A stretch of DNA of 64,000 nucleotides from Thalassospira lucentensis MCCC 1A00383 = DSM 14000 (GCF_000421265.1 NZ_ATWN01000009.1:1-64000), one strand, 5' to 3'. Positions 46,115 to 54,848 are shown, counted from the stretch's first letter. A program made the numbers and translations. The notes: generated from the letters alone by a model not told the origin.

Positions 46115-46726
46115 CTAACCATCCGTGCCCGGCTGGGTCATCGGGATGACTTTTTCCATTTCCGGGGTGTCGGTGCCAGTTGACGGCACCATCCCTTGTG
46201 GTGCTGGCGGTGTTTGGGGTGCCATTTGGCCGCCCATGTTGCTGCCGGGCATATTGCTTATGGTTGGGTCGGACATCGGGATGTTCATCGCATCGCCCGA
46301 CAACATTGATAGACTTTTATGCAGTTGCTGGGACAGTGGGGCCCAGTTTTTCTGCAAGGTGGCGCAGGATGCGGCATCGCCTTGCTGAACGCAGCGTTGC
46401 GCCATGCGATCCAGAATGCCGAGCGCAATGCGGGCCTCGTCAATTTGCTGTTTCTGCATTTGATCGAGCATTTTTTGATTTTGGTCTTCCATCATCACCA
46501 GATTGTCAGACTGTGTTGCGACCGATCCGGCGGTTGTCCCGGTTGGGCCCGCCATGGATTTGGGTGCGCTATTGGCTTGCGCGTTGGACGGGCCCCCCCA
46601 TGGGGTGACGATGGTCTGGCTATCATTGGCGACGGTGACGGGATCTTCGACCGGTGCCATGCAGGCAGACACAGCACATGTCAGTGCAATCATGGTCAAA
46701 GTCTTGGCTGTTGTATGCATCGACAT
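46115..46726 (-). CDS. Small putative lipoprotein, unknown function
   Basis: 203 residues. N-terminus MSMHTTAKTLTMIALTCAVSAC is a lipoprotein signal with lipobox VSAC. The middle has a short coiled-coil (MMEDQNQKMLDQMQKQQIDEAR, about 78-98) and two cysteines (RCVQQGDAASCATL) that could pair. The C-terminal 50 residues are Met-, Pro- and Gly-rich and disordered. AGGAG 6 bases upstream sets the start. No family recognised. Confidence 0.7.
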   Translation of the reverse strand: MSMHTTAKTLTMIALTCAVSACMAPVEDPVTVANDSQTIVTPWGGPSNAQANSAPKSMAGPTGTTAGSVATQSDNLVMMEDQNQKMLDQMQKQQIDEARIALGILDRMAQRCVQQGDAASCATLQKNWAPLSQQLHKSLSMLSGDAMNIPMSDPTISNMPGSNMGGQMAPQTPPAPQGMVPSTGTDTPEMEKVIPMTQPGTDG

Positions 46727-46904
46727 GTCGTGCTCCTTGGACCTGTGGCGTTTTGCCGTGGTCACGCGATCGCGTTGTCCCTAAAACCGGTCGTATTGGA
46801 TGCTACGACTTTGCTTTTGTTATGGAACATATTGGACTGACTTATCGTGCCTGTCCAGATATGGGCCGATGAAAGCTTTTTGACCGACCAGCGATCTCCT
46901 GGCA

Positions 46905-47786
46905 TTACGCTGTGTGTATGTCGGGCGTTGATAATTTCGGTTCGTTTTTTAAGGTGCTGGCGATCCAGCGCATCGTAAGTTTTATCCGTTCGATGTGTCT
47001 GAGGTCAGGATGGGTCAAGACCCACAATCTGTTTGGCGCGATATCTTTTAGCACGGTGATACGTTTCAAACCGGGGATGGCAAGATCGGTCGGCAAGCAG
47101 GCAAAGCCGCATCCCGAAAGTGCAAGTTGCGCCATTGCGATCAGGTCATCAGATTGCTGATGAATTTTACCCCGGTGGCATTTTTCCAACCATGTGAAAA
47201 CGGGGTGACTGCGAAGCGTCCCGCACGCGCCGATAAAGTTCTGCTGCAACAGAACATCCAGATCGTCAGTCGCAACGTCATCAGAGGTGCCGTAAATGGC
47301 CCAACTGATTTTTCGGACCTCGCGACCGACCAGATGTTCGGGCGGATGGCTGGCGACCCGAATTGCGATGTCGGCGTAGCGTTGTGTCATGTTGAATTCC
47401 TGATTGCTCGTCAGCAGTTCAAGCTGAATGTCAGGATGTTCGGCACGAAATCGCGCAAAGCAATCAGGCAAAAGGAAGTATGAAAAGCTTGTCGGGGCGG
47501 TAATGCGCACCAACCCGGACGGCGACACATCACGCCCGGAAATGTTCAGGTTGATTACATCGAAGCTGTTCATGATCTGTCGTGCAGGGTGCAGCATATC
47601 TGCCCCGGCTTCGGTCAATTGATAATCACCCCGAACCCGGTCAAATAGTCTAGCACCGGTTTCTTTCTCCAGAGCGTGAATATGACGAAACACGGTCGTG
47701 CTGCTGACACGTAGTTTCAGGGAAGCCTGTTCGAGCGATCCTGTCTCTGCGATGGCGAGAAAGGACTTCATGTAATTCCAGTCCAT
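46905..47786 (-). CDS. LysR-family transcriptional regulator
   Basis: 293 residues. N-terminal helix-turn-helix: YMKSFLAIAETGSLEQASLKLRVSSTTVFRHIHALEKETG, with the typical LFDRV that follows. The effector domain (about 90-290) has the LysR substrate fold. The frame is open 122 codons upstream, but the MDWNYMKSF start at 47786 is the family N-terminus. Divergent from a VOC-family gene, with two AAATTTGCAATT boxes 40 bp apart between. It belongs to the short-chain CrgA-like branch; the effector is unknown. Confidence 0.9.
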   Translation of the reverse strand: MDWNYMKSFLAIAETGSLEQASLKLRVSSTTVFRHIHALEKETGARLFDRVRGDYQLTEAGADMLHPARQIMNSFDVINLNISGRDVSPSGLVRITAPTSFSYFLLPDCFARFRAEHPDIQLELLTSNQEFNMTQRYADIAIRVASHPPEHLVGREVRKISWAIYGTSDDVATDDLDVLLQQNFIGACGTLRSHPVFTWLEKCHRGKIHQQSDDLIAMAQLALSGCGFACLPTDLAIPGLKRITVLKDIAPNRLWVLTHPDLRHIERIKLTMRWIASTLKNEPKLSTPDIHTA

Positions 47787-47799
47787 CGGCGTAAGTTCC

Positions 47800-47851
47800 A
47801 AATTTGCAATTATGCATTTCAAAATCGCGTATGTATTGCAAATTTGCAATT
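47800..47851. promoter_or_regulatory. Paired LysR-type binding sites, 40-bp spaced direct repeats
   Basis: AAATTTGCAATT occurs at 47800-47811 and 47840-47851, exactly 40 bp apart (about four helical turns). The second lies within the perfect 14-bp palindrome TTGCAAATTTGCAA (47837-47850), which has the T-N11-A shape of LysR boxes. They occupy the LysR/VOC divergent region. Confidence 0.7.
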
Positions 47852-47903
47852 CTCTATTTCTGTTCCTGCGAAATGCTGAACACACATAACAAAGGGAATT
47901 GCG

Positions 47904-48275
47904 ATGATTGGCTACACATCCGTTGGAACGAATGACCTTAATCGCTCTGGTGCATTTTATGACGCATTGTTTGAGTGTTTTGGGGCGGGCCGCGTCATGG
48001 TGGTTTCTGATTTTATTGTCTGGGGAAAGAGTGCCGATAGCCCATGTTTTTCTGTCCATGTTCCGTTTGATGGCAAACCGGCAACCGTCGGAAATGGCAC
48101 AATGATTGCCTTGGCCGCACAATCGCGCCAGCAGGTTGACGAGGTCTATCAAAAGGCGCTGGCGTTGGGCGGTACATCAGAAGGCACACCCGGTCCACGC
48201 ACCGACGACGGATTTTATGCCGCATATTTCCGTGATCTGGATGGCAATAAACTGAACGTGCATTTCATGGGATAG
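47904..48275 (+). CDS. VOC-superfamily (glyoxalase/bleomycin-resistance fold) protein
   Basis: 123 residues, two beta-alpha-beta-beta-beta modules. Seen: MIGYTSVGTNDLNRSGAFYDALFE, the FSVHVPFDG middle strand, then GTPGPRTDDGFYAAYFRDLDGNKLNVHFMG, a typical VOC end with the metal-side residues (His/Glu positions partly replaced). The divergent LysR regulator and its binding sites suggest induction by a small organic molecule. Reaction unknown; glyoxalase I and antibiotic resistance are not supported specifically. Confidence 0.85.
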   Translation: MIGYTSVGTNDLNRSGAFYDALFECFGAGRVMVVSDFIVWGKSADSPCFSVHVPFDGKPATVGNGTMIALAAQSRQQVDEVYQKALALGGTSEGTPGPRTDDGFYAAYFRDLDGNKLNVHFMG

Positions 48276-48347
48276 TGCGGCGTCATGATTTCCGTTGGCT
48301 GTTCGTCAGAATGGTTTTTAGGACTTTCTAAATTTCGGGGATGTGTG

Positions 48348-49058
48348 ATGTACCCTCATTTTCGTCTGGTGGGACATCGATTATGTCCCTATGTGCAGCG
48401 TGTTTCCATGGTCATGGCCGCATGTTCAATTGATCACGAACGGGTTGATATTTCACTTGAGGATAAGCCGAACTGGCTTTTTGACATCAGCGCTACGGGC
48501 AAAGTGCCGGTCTTGGTTGTTGATCACGGGCGGGTCCTGTTTGAGGCCGCTGCGATCTGTGAGTATCTTGATGATTTAACCGGCAAAACGTTGTTGCCAC
48601 GCGATCTTTATGAACGTGGCCTGCACCGTGGGCTGATTGCACTTGGCGAACAGATATTGTCGCTGACGGCAATGCTGATTTATCAGGCGCCAACGGAGGA
48701 TGCGGTCGATGCAACGGTGGCACAGATCACCCAACGGTTTGAAATACTTGCCGACCATGTTGGGACGAAACCCATGGAGGTACAGGGCCGCCTTGGTCTG
48801 CTTGATTTTGTTTTCGCAACGGTTTTTCGACCGTTTCCGTTGCTTTCGGTTGGGTTGAGCCGGGATTTTTATGCCGGAATGGATTGTCTGAAAGACTGGT
48901 CGATCAAGCTTTCGGGGCACGACATTATCCAAAATGCCGTGCCCCGAAGCTACTTTGCGGAAATGCAGAAATTCATTGCGACGAAGGAAGGATATCTTGC
49001 CCGCCGGTTGGCGGTGCTGCCGCCTGTGCATTTGTCTTATAGACAAGACGCTGGTTAG
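48348..49058 (+). CDS. Glutathione S-transferase-like protein
   Basis: 236 residues. Thioredoxin-like N-terminal domain with LVGHRLCPYVQRVSMVMAACSI (Cys-Pro-Tyr active site) and the cis-proline glutathione motif ATGKVPVLVVDHG, then ESA-like FEAAAICEYLDD. All-helical C-terminal domain follows. GGGGA 7 bases upstream selects the ATG; the frame extends 21 codons further. It begins 72 bases after the VOC gene on the same strand and may be co-transcribed with it. Cys in the active site suggests omega-, beta- or thiol-transferase activity. Confidence 0.87.
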   Translation: MYPHFRLVGHRLCPYVQRVSMVMAACSIDHERVDISLEDKPNWLFDISATGKVPVLVVDHGRVLFEAAAICEYLDDLTGKTLLPRDLYERGLHRGLIALGEQILSLTAMLIYQAPTEDAVDATVAQITQRFEILADHVGTKPMEVQGRLGLLDFVFATVFRPFPLLSVGLSRDFYAGMDCLKDWSIKLSGHDIIQNAVPRSYFAEMQKFIATKEGYLARRLAVLPPVHLSYRQDAG

Positions 49059-49076
49059 AGACTGTGCCTGTTTATG

Positions 49077-49700
49077 TCAGTCAGATACGTGTCGTGCCAC
49101 CATGGCGACAATGGTGGCAAAAAGTTCGTTTTTCGCCTGTTCCTGTGTGATTTCACCGGTTGCCGCCGCGTAGGACAGGGCCTCTGCCGCGCCAAGGAAC
49201 CCCCATAGGCTGGCCGTTGATACGGTGCCGCTGGCACAAAAAGGGGCAAGAATATTGCGGCATTTTTCAAGGAACAGGAGGTTGTAGTCGCGTTTTACCT
49301 GCTCAAGTTCTGGCGACCCGGCAAGTGCGGAAATGACACCTGATATTTCACGCCCCTGAGACAATACGCAATCAACATAAGATGATGCAATCACCCACGC
49401 CTTGTCGTTCAGGGTCGTCGCACTTGCCTGAAGGGCGGCGTCAAGCACGGCGGACTGGCGCATATCGTAATCCTGATACAGGGCGATCAGCAATCCCGAT
49501 CGGATGCCAAAATGATCATAGACAACCGGCTTGGTCACACCGGCCTGCTCGGCAAGGGAACCAAGGCTAAGTGCCTCGGTTCCTTGCCCACGCACCATTT
49601 GCCACGCGACATCCACAAGTTGACGATATCGATCCTCCCGCGAGAGCCGTTTGCGCGGTTTGTGGCGGGTTGGAGAATTATTTGCGCTGGTGCTTGACAT
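49077..49700 (-). CDS. TetR-family regulator
   Basis: 207 residues. N-terminal HTH: EDRYRQLVDVAWQMVRGQGTEALSLGSLAEQAGVTKPVVYDHFGIRSGLL. A C-terminal helical ligand domain follows, with two cysteines (DCVLSQG and EKCRNILAPFC). Divergent from the quinone reductase gene; two AGTAAC/GTAACTTAC operators lie between, so it is very likely that gene's repressor. The inducer may be a quinone or electrophile by analogy with similar pairs. Confidence 0.88.
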   Translation of the reverse strand: MSSTSANNSPTRHKPRKRLSREDRYRQLVDVAWQMVRGQGTEALSLGSLAEQAGVTKPVVYDHFGIRSGLLIALYQDYDMRQSAVLDAALQASATTLNDKAWVIASSYVDCVLSQGREISGVISALAGSPELEQVKRDYNLLFLEKCRNILAPFCASGTVSTASLWGFLGAAEALSYAAATGEITQEQAKNELFATIVAMVARHVSD

Positions 49701-49714
49701 CTTTATATACCAAA

Positions 49715-49739
49715 CGTAACTTACGAAAAGTAACTTACT
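49715..49739. promoter_or_regulatory. Tandem TetR operator between TetR and quinone reductase genes
   Basis: CGTAA-C-TTACG (49715-49725) and AGTAA-C-TTACT (49729-49739), two short inverted repeats sharing GTAACTTAC, centres 14 bp apart. They lie 15 bp from the TetR start and 55 bp from the reductase start. Confidence 0.68.
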
Positions 49740-49793
49740 AAAAGTATATAGTGATTGCCGCCCTGAGGCAATCGGTTAAGAAGGAGATCTGTC

Positions 49794-50414
49794 ATGCATG
49801 CACTTGTGGTTGTTGCACATCCAAATACCGGTTCGTTTACCCATGCTGTTGCCAATCATATCGGCAAGGGCATTGAAGATGCCGGATCGGACCACAGTTT
49901 CGAACTTGCCGACCTTACGGCAGAGGGATTTGATCCGCGATTCAGTTTGGGCGATGTCGCGGGGTTCGACCTTGTCACGCCTTATCCCGATGACGTCATC
50001 GCCGAACAACAGAGGATCGACCGTGCCGATACGCTGGTTCTGGTTTTTCCGATCTATTGGTGGTCGATGCCCGCCATCATGAAAGGGTGGATTGACCGTG
50101 TGTTCACCAATGGCTGGGCCTATGAGGACATAGACGGCGAAAAGGTCATTAAAAAGCTGACCCATTTGAAGGTTCATCTTGTCGCCATTGGCGGTGCCGG
50201 TTTGGGCACATTTGCCCGGCATGGGTATTTCGGCGCGATGAAGCTGCAAATCCATCAGGGTATTTTTGATTATTGCGGCGTTGAGGTCGCGTCATCCGAA
50301 CTGATGTTGCTGGCCGATGGTAACGATCCGGCCGCACACCTGAAAACCGCGCATGACCTTGGGGCGGCGATCCCGGCCAAGGTGGCGCAACCTGATCTGG
50401 ATATGGCGGGATAA
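49794..50414 (+). CDS. NAD(P)H quinone oxidoreductase (flavodoxin-like fold)
   Basis: 206 residues, Flavodoxin_2 family (NQO1/KefF/MdaB relatives). Seen: ALVVVAHPNTGSFTHAVAN with the FMN/FAD phosphate loop, FPIYWWSMPAIMKGWIDRVF, and the GGAGLGTFARHGYF segment. Two-electron reduction of quinones is expected. AAGGAG 6 bases upstream gives a strong start. Expression is probably controlled by the divergent TetR. Confidence 0.9.
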   Translation: MHALVVVAHPNTGSFTHAVANHIGKGIEDAGSDHSFELADLTAEGFDPRFSLGDVAGFDLVTPYPDDVIAEQQRIDRADTLVLVFPIYWWSMPAIMKGWIDRVFTNGWAYEDIDGEKVIKKLTHLKVHLVAIGGAGLGTFARHGYFGAMKLQIHQGIFDYCGVEVASSELMLLADGNDPAAHLKTAHDLGAAIPAKVAQPDLDMAG

Positions 50415-50454
50415 ATCCCGGTTCTTCTACCCCGGCCGTCACAAGGTGAAAAAC

Positions 50455-50486
50455 AAAACGCCCGCCAAAATCTGGCGGGCGTTTGA
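50455..50486. terminator. Bidirectional terminator between quinone reductase and pyrE
   Basis: Stem AAACGCCCGCC / GGCGGGCGTTT, loop AAAATCT, with A-rich and T-rich flanks serving the convergent genes. Confidence 0.88.
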
Positions 50487-50507
50487 ATGTGTGCTGTTTG
50501 GCTTCGC

Positions 50508-51197
50508 TTAGTCGTGCTTGCCGCCATGTGCCTTGGACCAGCCAATCGGATCGGCAAGGAACGAGCGCACCCCTTCGATGGCGTCTTGGCTGAAATATTC
50601 GCCTTCTTCGGCAACGGCCAGAACGTCCGCCCAGGTGGCAAGATAATGCATTTCGATGTCGTCTTTGCGCAGTTCTTCAAGCGCACCTTCGAAGATGTCA
50701 TAGAAGAACACGACAAAGGCGTGTTTGCATTCCCCACCGGCGTCCCGGATGGCATTGACGAAATTGACTTTCGAGGCACCATCGGTAGCCAGATCTTCGA
50801 CCAGAAGAACGCGCTGACCTTCGTGGATGTCGCCTTCGATGCGGGCCTTGCGACCGAACCCTTTGGGTTTTTTGCGAACATACTGCATCGGCAGGTCCAT
50901 CACATCGGCCAGCCATGCGGAATAAGGGATACCCGCCGTTTCACCACCGGCGACGGCATCAAATGCCTCGTAACCTGCTTTGTCAGAAACCTGACGGGCG
51001 GCAAGCTCAATCACCTTGCGGCGTGCGCGCGGGAATGAAATGAGTTTGCGGCAGTCGATATAAACCGGGCTGGCCCAGCCAGACGTCAGGATATAGGCTT
51101 CTTCCGGACGGAAATTAACCGCTCCGATATCTAGCAAAATCTTGGCAACGGTTTTGGCAGCATAGGAACAATGCGCGGTCGGCGATGGGGTGGTCAT
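50508..51197 (-). CDS. pyrE: Orotate phosphoribosyltransferase
   Basis: 229 residues. Adds PRPP-derived ribose 5-phosphate to orotate in pyrimidine synthesis. The PRPP-binding loop is VLLVEDLATDGASKVNFVNAI, and the flexible catalytic-loop region with lysines is VRKKPKGFGRKARIEG. ILTSGWASPVYIDCRKLISFP is also a PyrE signature. The MTTPSPTAH start is chosen; upstream frame is basic and unconserved. Monocistronic. Confidence 0.93.
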   Translation of the reverse strand: MTTPSPTAHCSYAAKTVAKILLDIGAVNFRPEEAYILTSGWASPVYIDCRKLISFPRARRKVIELAARQVSDKAGYEAFDAVAGGETAGIPYSAWLADVMDLPMQYVRKKPKGFGRKARIEGDIHEGQRVLLVEDLATDGASKVNFVNAIRDAGGECKHAFVVFFYDIFEGALEELRKDDIEMHYLATWADVLAVAEEGEYFSQDAIEGVRSFLADPIGWSKAHGGKHD

Positions 51198-51433
51198 GGC
51201 AGCTTTACCCTCTTTGGCTCGAAGATTTGCCGACCTCATAACGCTTTTGACAAAAAAGCGCAAAGAAAAGCCGCTGTCCATTTGGTCAGGTTAAAGCCGG
51301 GTTTTATCTGCTTGCCGGTCGGTATTGCGTGTTCGTGCGAACATATGTGGCGTTCACCGATCAAAATATTGTTTAATCACGAAGCTTTACACTTGATCTT
51401 GCACGACACCTTAGCTTGTCACGGAGCATCAGG

Positions 51434-52147
51434 ATGACCCACCAAAGACGCCGTCGTCTGATTAAGGCCCGCCGCACAGGGCTTGGCCTGATTTTTGTGA
51501 TGGCGATATCAATGATTGCTGGCATGACCGATGCGGTCGGGCTTCTGATGGCGGGGAGTTTCGTTTCCTTCATGTCGGGCAACACCACACGTGCCGCGAT
51601 TGACATCGCACAGGGCAACTGGGGCCATGCGGCGATACTGCTGGGGGCCATTGCCTGTTTCGTCGCCGGGAACGCACTGGGCGTGATTGTTTCGAGTAGT
51701 CTTCGCAAACGATTGGCCGGATTGCTCGGGTTTGTTGCCGTGTTGCTGTGTCTTGCTGCGCTGTTGCCAATGGAAATTGACGGGACGGCGGCATTCTATG
51801 TCGTGGTTCTTGCAATGGGCATGATCAATGCCACGGTCGAAACTGTTGAAGGCTTGCCCATCGGGTTAACCTATGTGACCGGGGCACTTTCGCGATTTGG
51901 ACGGGGGATCGGGCGCTGGGTCACCGGGGACCGGCGCGGGGACTGGATCATTCAGATCGTACCGTGGATGGGCATGATTGTCGGGGCGATCATTGGTGGG
52001 GTGCTTTTTGCCCGCATGGGGCAGGATGCCTTATGGGTGGTTGCCGGGATCACTTTGTTAACGGCGATCTGTGCTGTTCTGGTTCCAAGCCGGTTACAGG
52101 CCCGGTTTCTGGTGACGACGAAAACACCGAATTACATCCGCAAATGA
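51434..52147 (+). CDS. DUF1275 (YoaK-type) membrane protein
   Basis: 237 residues with six predicted membrane helices. DUF1275 motifs are AGMTDAVGLLMAGSFVSFMSGNTTRAA at the start and a repeat-like GLTYVTGALSRFGRGIGRWVTGDRR in the second half. CGGAG 8 bases upstream sets the ATG. The family resembles transporters; substrate unknown. Confidence 0.85.
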   Translation: MTHQRRRRLIKARRTGLGLIFVMAISMIAGMTDAVGLLMAGSFVSFMSGNTTRAAIDIAQGNWGHAAILLGAIACFVAGNALGVIVSSSLRKRLAGLLGFVAVLLCLAALLPMEIDGTAAFYVVVLAMGMINATVETVEGLPIGLTYVTGALSRFGRGIGRWVTGDRRGDWIIQIVPWMGMIVGAIIGGVLFARMGQDALWVVAGITLLTAICAVLVPSRLQARFLVTTKTPNYIRK

Positions 52148-52178
52148 CAGAACCCATTGGCAAAACCTGTGTTTGGGT

Positions 52179-52204
52179 TTATTCGGTATAGCAATGCCGA
52201 ATAA
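52179..52204. repeat. Inverted repeat upstream of the crotonase-fold gene
   Basis: TTATTCGG-N10-CCGAATAA, perfect 8-bp arms, between the DUF1275 stop and the next start codon. There is no U tract, so an operator or mRNA hairpin is more likely than a terminator. Confidence 0.55.
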
Positions 52205-52240
52205 AGCTGTGTTGACGCAGCAGGCCTTATAGGAAATGCA

Positions 52241-53026
52241 ATGACCGATCAAACCGGATTGAATGTGACTGTTGCCGATGGTGTTGCGACCATCACCATT
52301 TGTCAGCCGGAACGCAAAAATGCCCTGACCAAACCGATGTGGGGCACGCTGGCGCGCATTGCACAGGAATTGTCTGATGATATGGATTTGCGCTGTGTGG
52401 TCATTCGCGGTGGCGACGGGGTTGGGTTTGGCGCCGGGGCAGACATTCATGAGTTTGTGCGCGAACGGGCCGGATTTGAAAAGGCGCGCGATTACGGAAT
52501 GCTGCATGCCGAAGCCCTGCAAGCCATTCAGTCCTGCACGCATCCAGTGATTGCCGCGATTGACGGGCCGTGCATGGGGGCATCGTTTGTTTTGGCCGCC
52601 GTGTGTGATTTGCGCATTGCCGCCGACAACGCCAAATTTGCTGTGCCGCCGATGAAACTGGGCGCAACACTTGGGTATCCGGAATTGCAAATCATGCTGG
52701 ATTTACTGGGCGAGGCAGCCCTGTTTGAAATCCTGCTTGAAGGACAGATGTTTGGTGCCGAACGCGCACGTGAAATCGGCTTTGTTGCCCGCCATGTGCC
52801 GATTGCTGATTTTAACGGCGAAGTGGCGACAACCGCCAGTCGGATTGCCGGTGGGGCACCGATCACGCAACGCCTGCACAAAAAAATGATCAACCGCCTA
52901 CGCCAAGGCGGGGCGATTGATGCGCGTGAATTTGACGATGGATACCGCGCCTTTGACAGTGCGGATTTCAAGGAAGGCTACACCGCGTTCCTTGAAAAGC
53001 GCAAAGCGGTGTTTGTTGGAAAGTAA
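52241..53026 (+). CDS. Crotonase-fold (enoyl-CoA hydratase/isomerase family) protein
   Basis: 261 residues. Oxyanion-hole segments are intact: GFGAGADIHEF and GPCMGASFVLAAVCDLRIA. The two glutamates of enoyl-CoA hydratase are not: the position in the GGCEL motif is Val (ASFVLAA) and that in the QPE motif is Pro (FAVPPMKLG). A hydratase reaction is therefore unlikely; isomerase, hydrolase or other chemistry on an acyl-CoA is possible. AGGAAA precedes the ATG. It follows DUF1275 and a hairpin; DinB is convergent, 9 bases away. Confidence 0.85.
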   Translation: MTDQTGLNVTVADGVATITICQPERKNALTKPMWGTLARIAQELSDDMDLRCVVIRGGDGVGFGAGADIHEFVRERAGFEKARDYGMLHAEALQAIQSCTHPVIAAIDGPCMGASFVLAAVCDLRIAADNAKFAVPPMKLGATLGYPELQIMLDLLGEAALFEILLEGQMFGAERAREIGFVARHVPIADFNGEVATTASRIAGGAPITQRLHKKMINRLRQGGAIDAREFDDGYRAFDSADFKEGYTAFLEKRKAVFVGK

Positions 53027-53035
53027 GCGTTAAGC

Positions 53036-53545
53036 TTATAGCGGAAGGTCCGGCGTCAGCGGCACATCGGTGATGCCGTAATCAAGGCCCATCTTATGCA
53101 GTTCGCTGGTGATCTGGGATCTGTGGTGGGTTTGGTGATTGAAAAACTGGATCAGAAACAGTGGGCGGGGCAAATTGCGGGTAATGCCATCAACCCCGGT
53201 GAATTCGCGAAACCCGTCCTGCCAGTCGTGATCATCGGATGTGACAAATGCCTCGATCTCTGCATCAAGGTCGCGGCGTGCTTGGCGCAGGGTATCGAAA
53301 TCATCGGCAACCGTGCCATGCGCATCATAGACCGGGGCCTCACCGGTTTTCATGATGCCCAGAATGCGGATGTCGATATGGACTAGGTGGTTCAGAGTTG
53401 CATGAATTGATTTGAAAAACATGCCGCGATCCCTGCGGCGTTCGTCATCCCCGATCTGATCACAAAGCTTAAACAAAACGTCGTTTTGCCAGCGGTTGTA
53501 GCGGGCCATCACGTGGCCGTAATCATCAAACGTCATTTTCGCCAT
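53036..53545 (-). CDS. DinB/YfiT-like putative metal-dependent protein
   Basis: 169 residues, four-helix DinB fold. The metal-ligand histidines are in LNHLVHIDIR (first) and NHQTHHRSQI (H-x3-H pair). ARYNRWQNDVLFKLCDQIGD is typical of the family. Start at MAKMTFDD (53545) or MTFDD (53536); the longer frame overlapping the MFS gene is rejected. Members include DNA-damage-induced proteins and thiol transferases such as bacillithiol transferases; no specific role can be set. Confidence 0.85.
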   Translation of the reverse strand: MAKMTFDDYGHVMARYNRWQNDVLFKLCDQIGDDERRRDRGMFFKSIHATLNHLVHIDIRILGIMKTGEAPVYDAHGTVADDFDTLRQARRDLDAEIEAFVTSDDHDWQDGFREFTGVDGITRNLPRPLFLIQFFNHQTHHRSQITSELHKMGLDYGITDVPLTPDLPL

Positions 53546-53570
53546 GTGCGTGGGGCTCCTGTGGGGCGGG

Positions 53571-54848
53571 TTATTCTGCGGATACCGGCTTGGTTTCTGT
53601 TTTCGTTTCGGGCGTGTTTGGCGCGGTAAAGTCATAGGCAACTTCGGGCAGCTTTGCCTCGGCCACGAAATGCACCATCAGATTGGCAAAAATCGCAAAA
53701 CAGAGCATTGAAATGGTGACGGGCAAGAGCGTGCCGTCATGAAAATGCCCAATCAACATCCCAGCGACTGCACCGGTGGCAAACTGAATGGTGCCCATCA
53801 GGGCCGTGGCCGTGCCACCGATATGGGGGAAATACTGCATGAAGGATGCAGTGGCATTGGGGGCAGTCAATCCGATCATGCCGACTGACAGCATCACCAA
53901 TGGCACGACACTATAAAGGGTTGGCTCAAACACGTTTATGGCAAAGAACAATCCAATGACGCTGGCAAGCTGAATGCCAGCACCAATCATCAGGATTTGA
54001 TGACATTCAAGATGGCGCAGCAATGGATTGTTCAGCCGGTTGCAAATCACGATCACAACAACATTACAGCCAAACAGATAGGGGAAGACTGCCGGGGATA
54101 CGCCGAAAAAGTCGATATACATAAACGGGCTGTCGGTCAGGAAGCTAAACATCACCGCACTGGCACCCGTGTGGGTCAGCATAAAACCAACCGCCTTGCG
54201 CGTGCGCAAAACCCCAAGATATGTCCACCAGATGCGCCGTGCCGGTCCCGCATAACGGGGGCGGTATTTGGTGGTTTCGGGCATTTTGAACCAGACGACA
54301 AACAGCATCACGCTGCCATAGATCACCAATAAAACAAAGATCGCTTGCCAGTTAAACCAGACCAGCAGCACCGATCCGACGGTTGGCGCGACAAGCGGGG
54401 CAATCATCATGATCACGGCAATCAGCGCGAACATGCGCGCGGCTTCCTTGCCGTCATAAAGATCACGCACCGATGCGCCGACGACCACAAGGGCAAAGCC
54501 ACCGCCAATCGCCTGAATAAACCGCATGACATTCAGGGCGGTGGAACTTTCAACGCTGGTGATGATCGCACTGGTGATGATGTAAATGATAAGGCCGGTC
54601 AGTGCGATGGGACGGCGGCCAATGCGGTCAGACACCGGTCCGCCAATCAACTGGCCCAAGGCAAACCCGATAAGAAACGTACTGATGGAGACCTCAACCG
54701 CGTGGGTTGTCGCGCCAAAATCATCCGCCATGGCGGGGATTGCGGGCAGATAGGTATCAATTGCGAACGGGGCCGTCGCAATCAACGCTGCCAGCAACAA
54801 TGCCAGACGTTTTGGGTTTAACTCGGTGTTTGGCGCGTTGCTGGCCAT
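53571..54848 (-). CDS. Bcr/CflA-family multidrug efflux MFS transporter
   Basis: 425 residues, 12 membrane helices. Seen: APFAIDTYLPAIPAMADDFGA at helix 1, the MFS loop GPVSDRIGRRPIALTG after helix 2 and the antiporter motif GASVRDLYDGKEAARMFALI. Bcr/CflA members export bicyclomycin, chloramphenicol or sulfonamides by drug/H+ antiport; substrate here is not determined. The start at MASNAPNTEL is preferred; the frame extends 25 codons upstream. Co-directional with dinB, 25 bases apart, so they may be one transcript. Confidence 0.9.
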   Translation of the reverse strand: MASNAPNTELNPKRLALLLAALIATAPFAIDTYLPAIPAMADDFGATTHAVEVSISTFLIGFALGQLIGGPVSDRIGRRPIALTGLIIYIITSAIITSVESSTALNVMRFIQAIGGGFALVVVGASVRDLYDGKEAARMFALIAVIMMIAPLVAPTVGSVLLVWFNWQAIFVLLVIYGSVMLFVVWFKMPETTKYRPRYAGPARRIWWTYLGVLRTRKAVGFMLTHTGASAVMFSFLTDSPFMYIDFFGVSPAVFPYLFGCNVVVIVICNRLNNPLLRHLECHQILMIGAGIQLASVIGLFFAINVFEPTLYSVVPLVMLSVGMIGLTAPNATASFMQYFPHIGGTATALMGTIQFATGAVAGMLIGHFHDGTLLPVTISMLCFAIFANLMVHFVAEAKLPEVAYDFTAPNTPETKTETKPVSAE

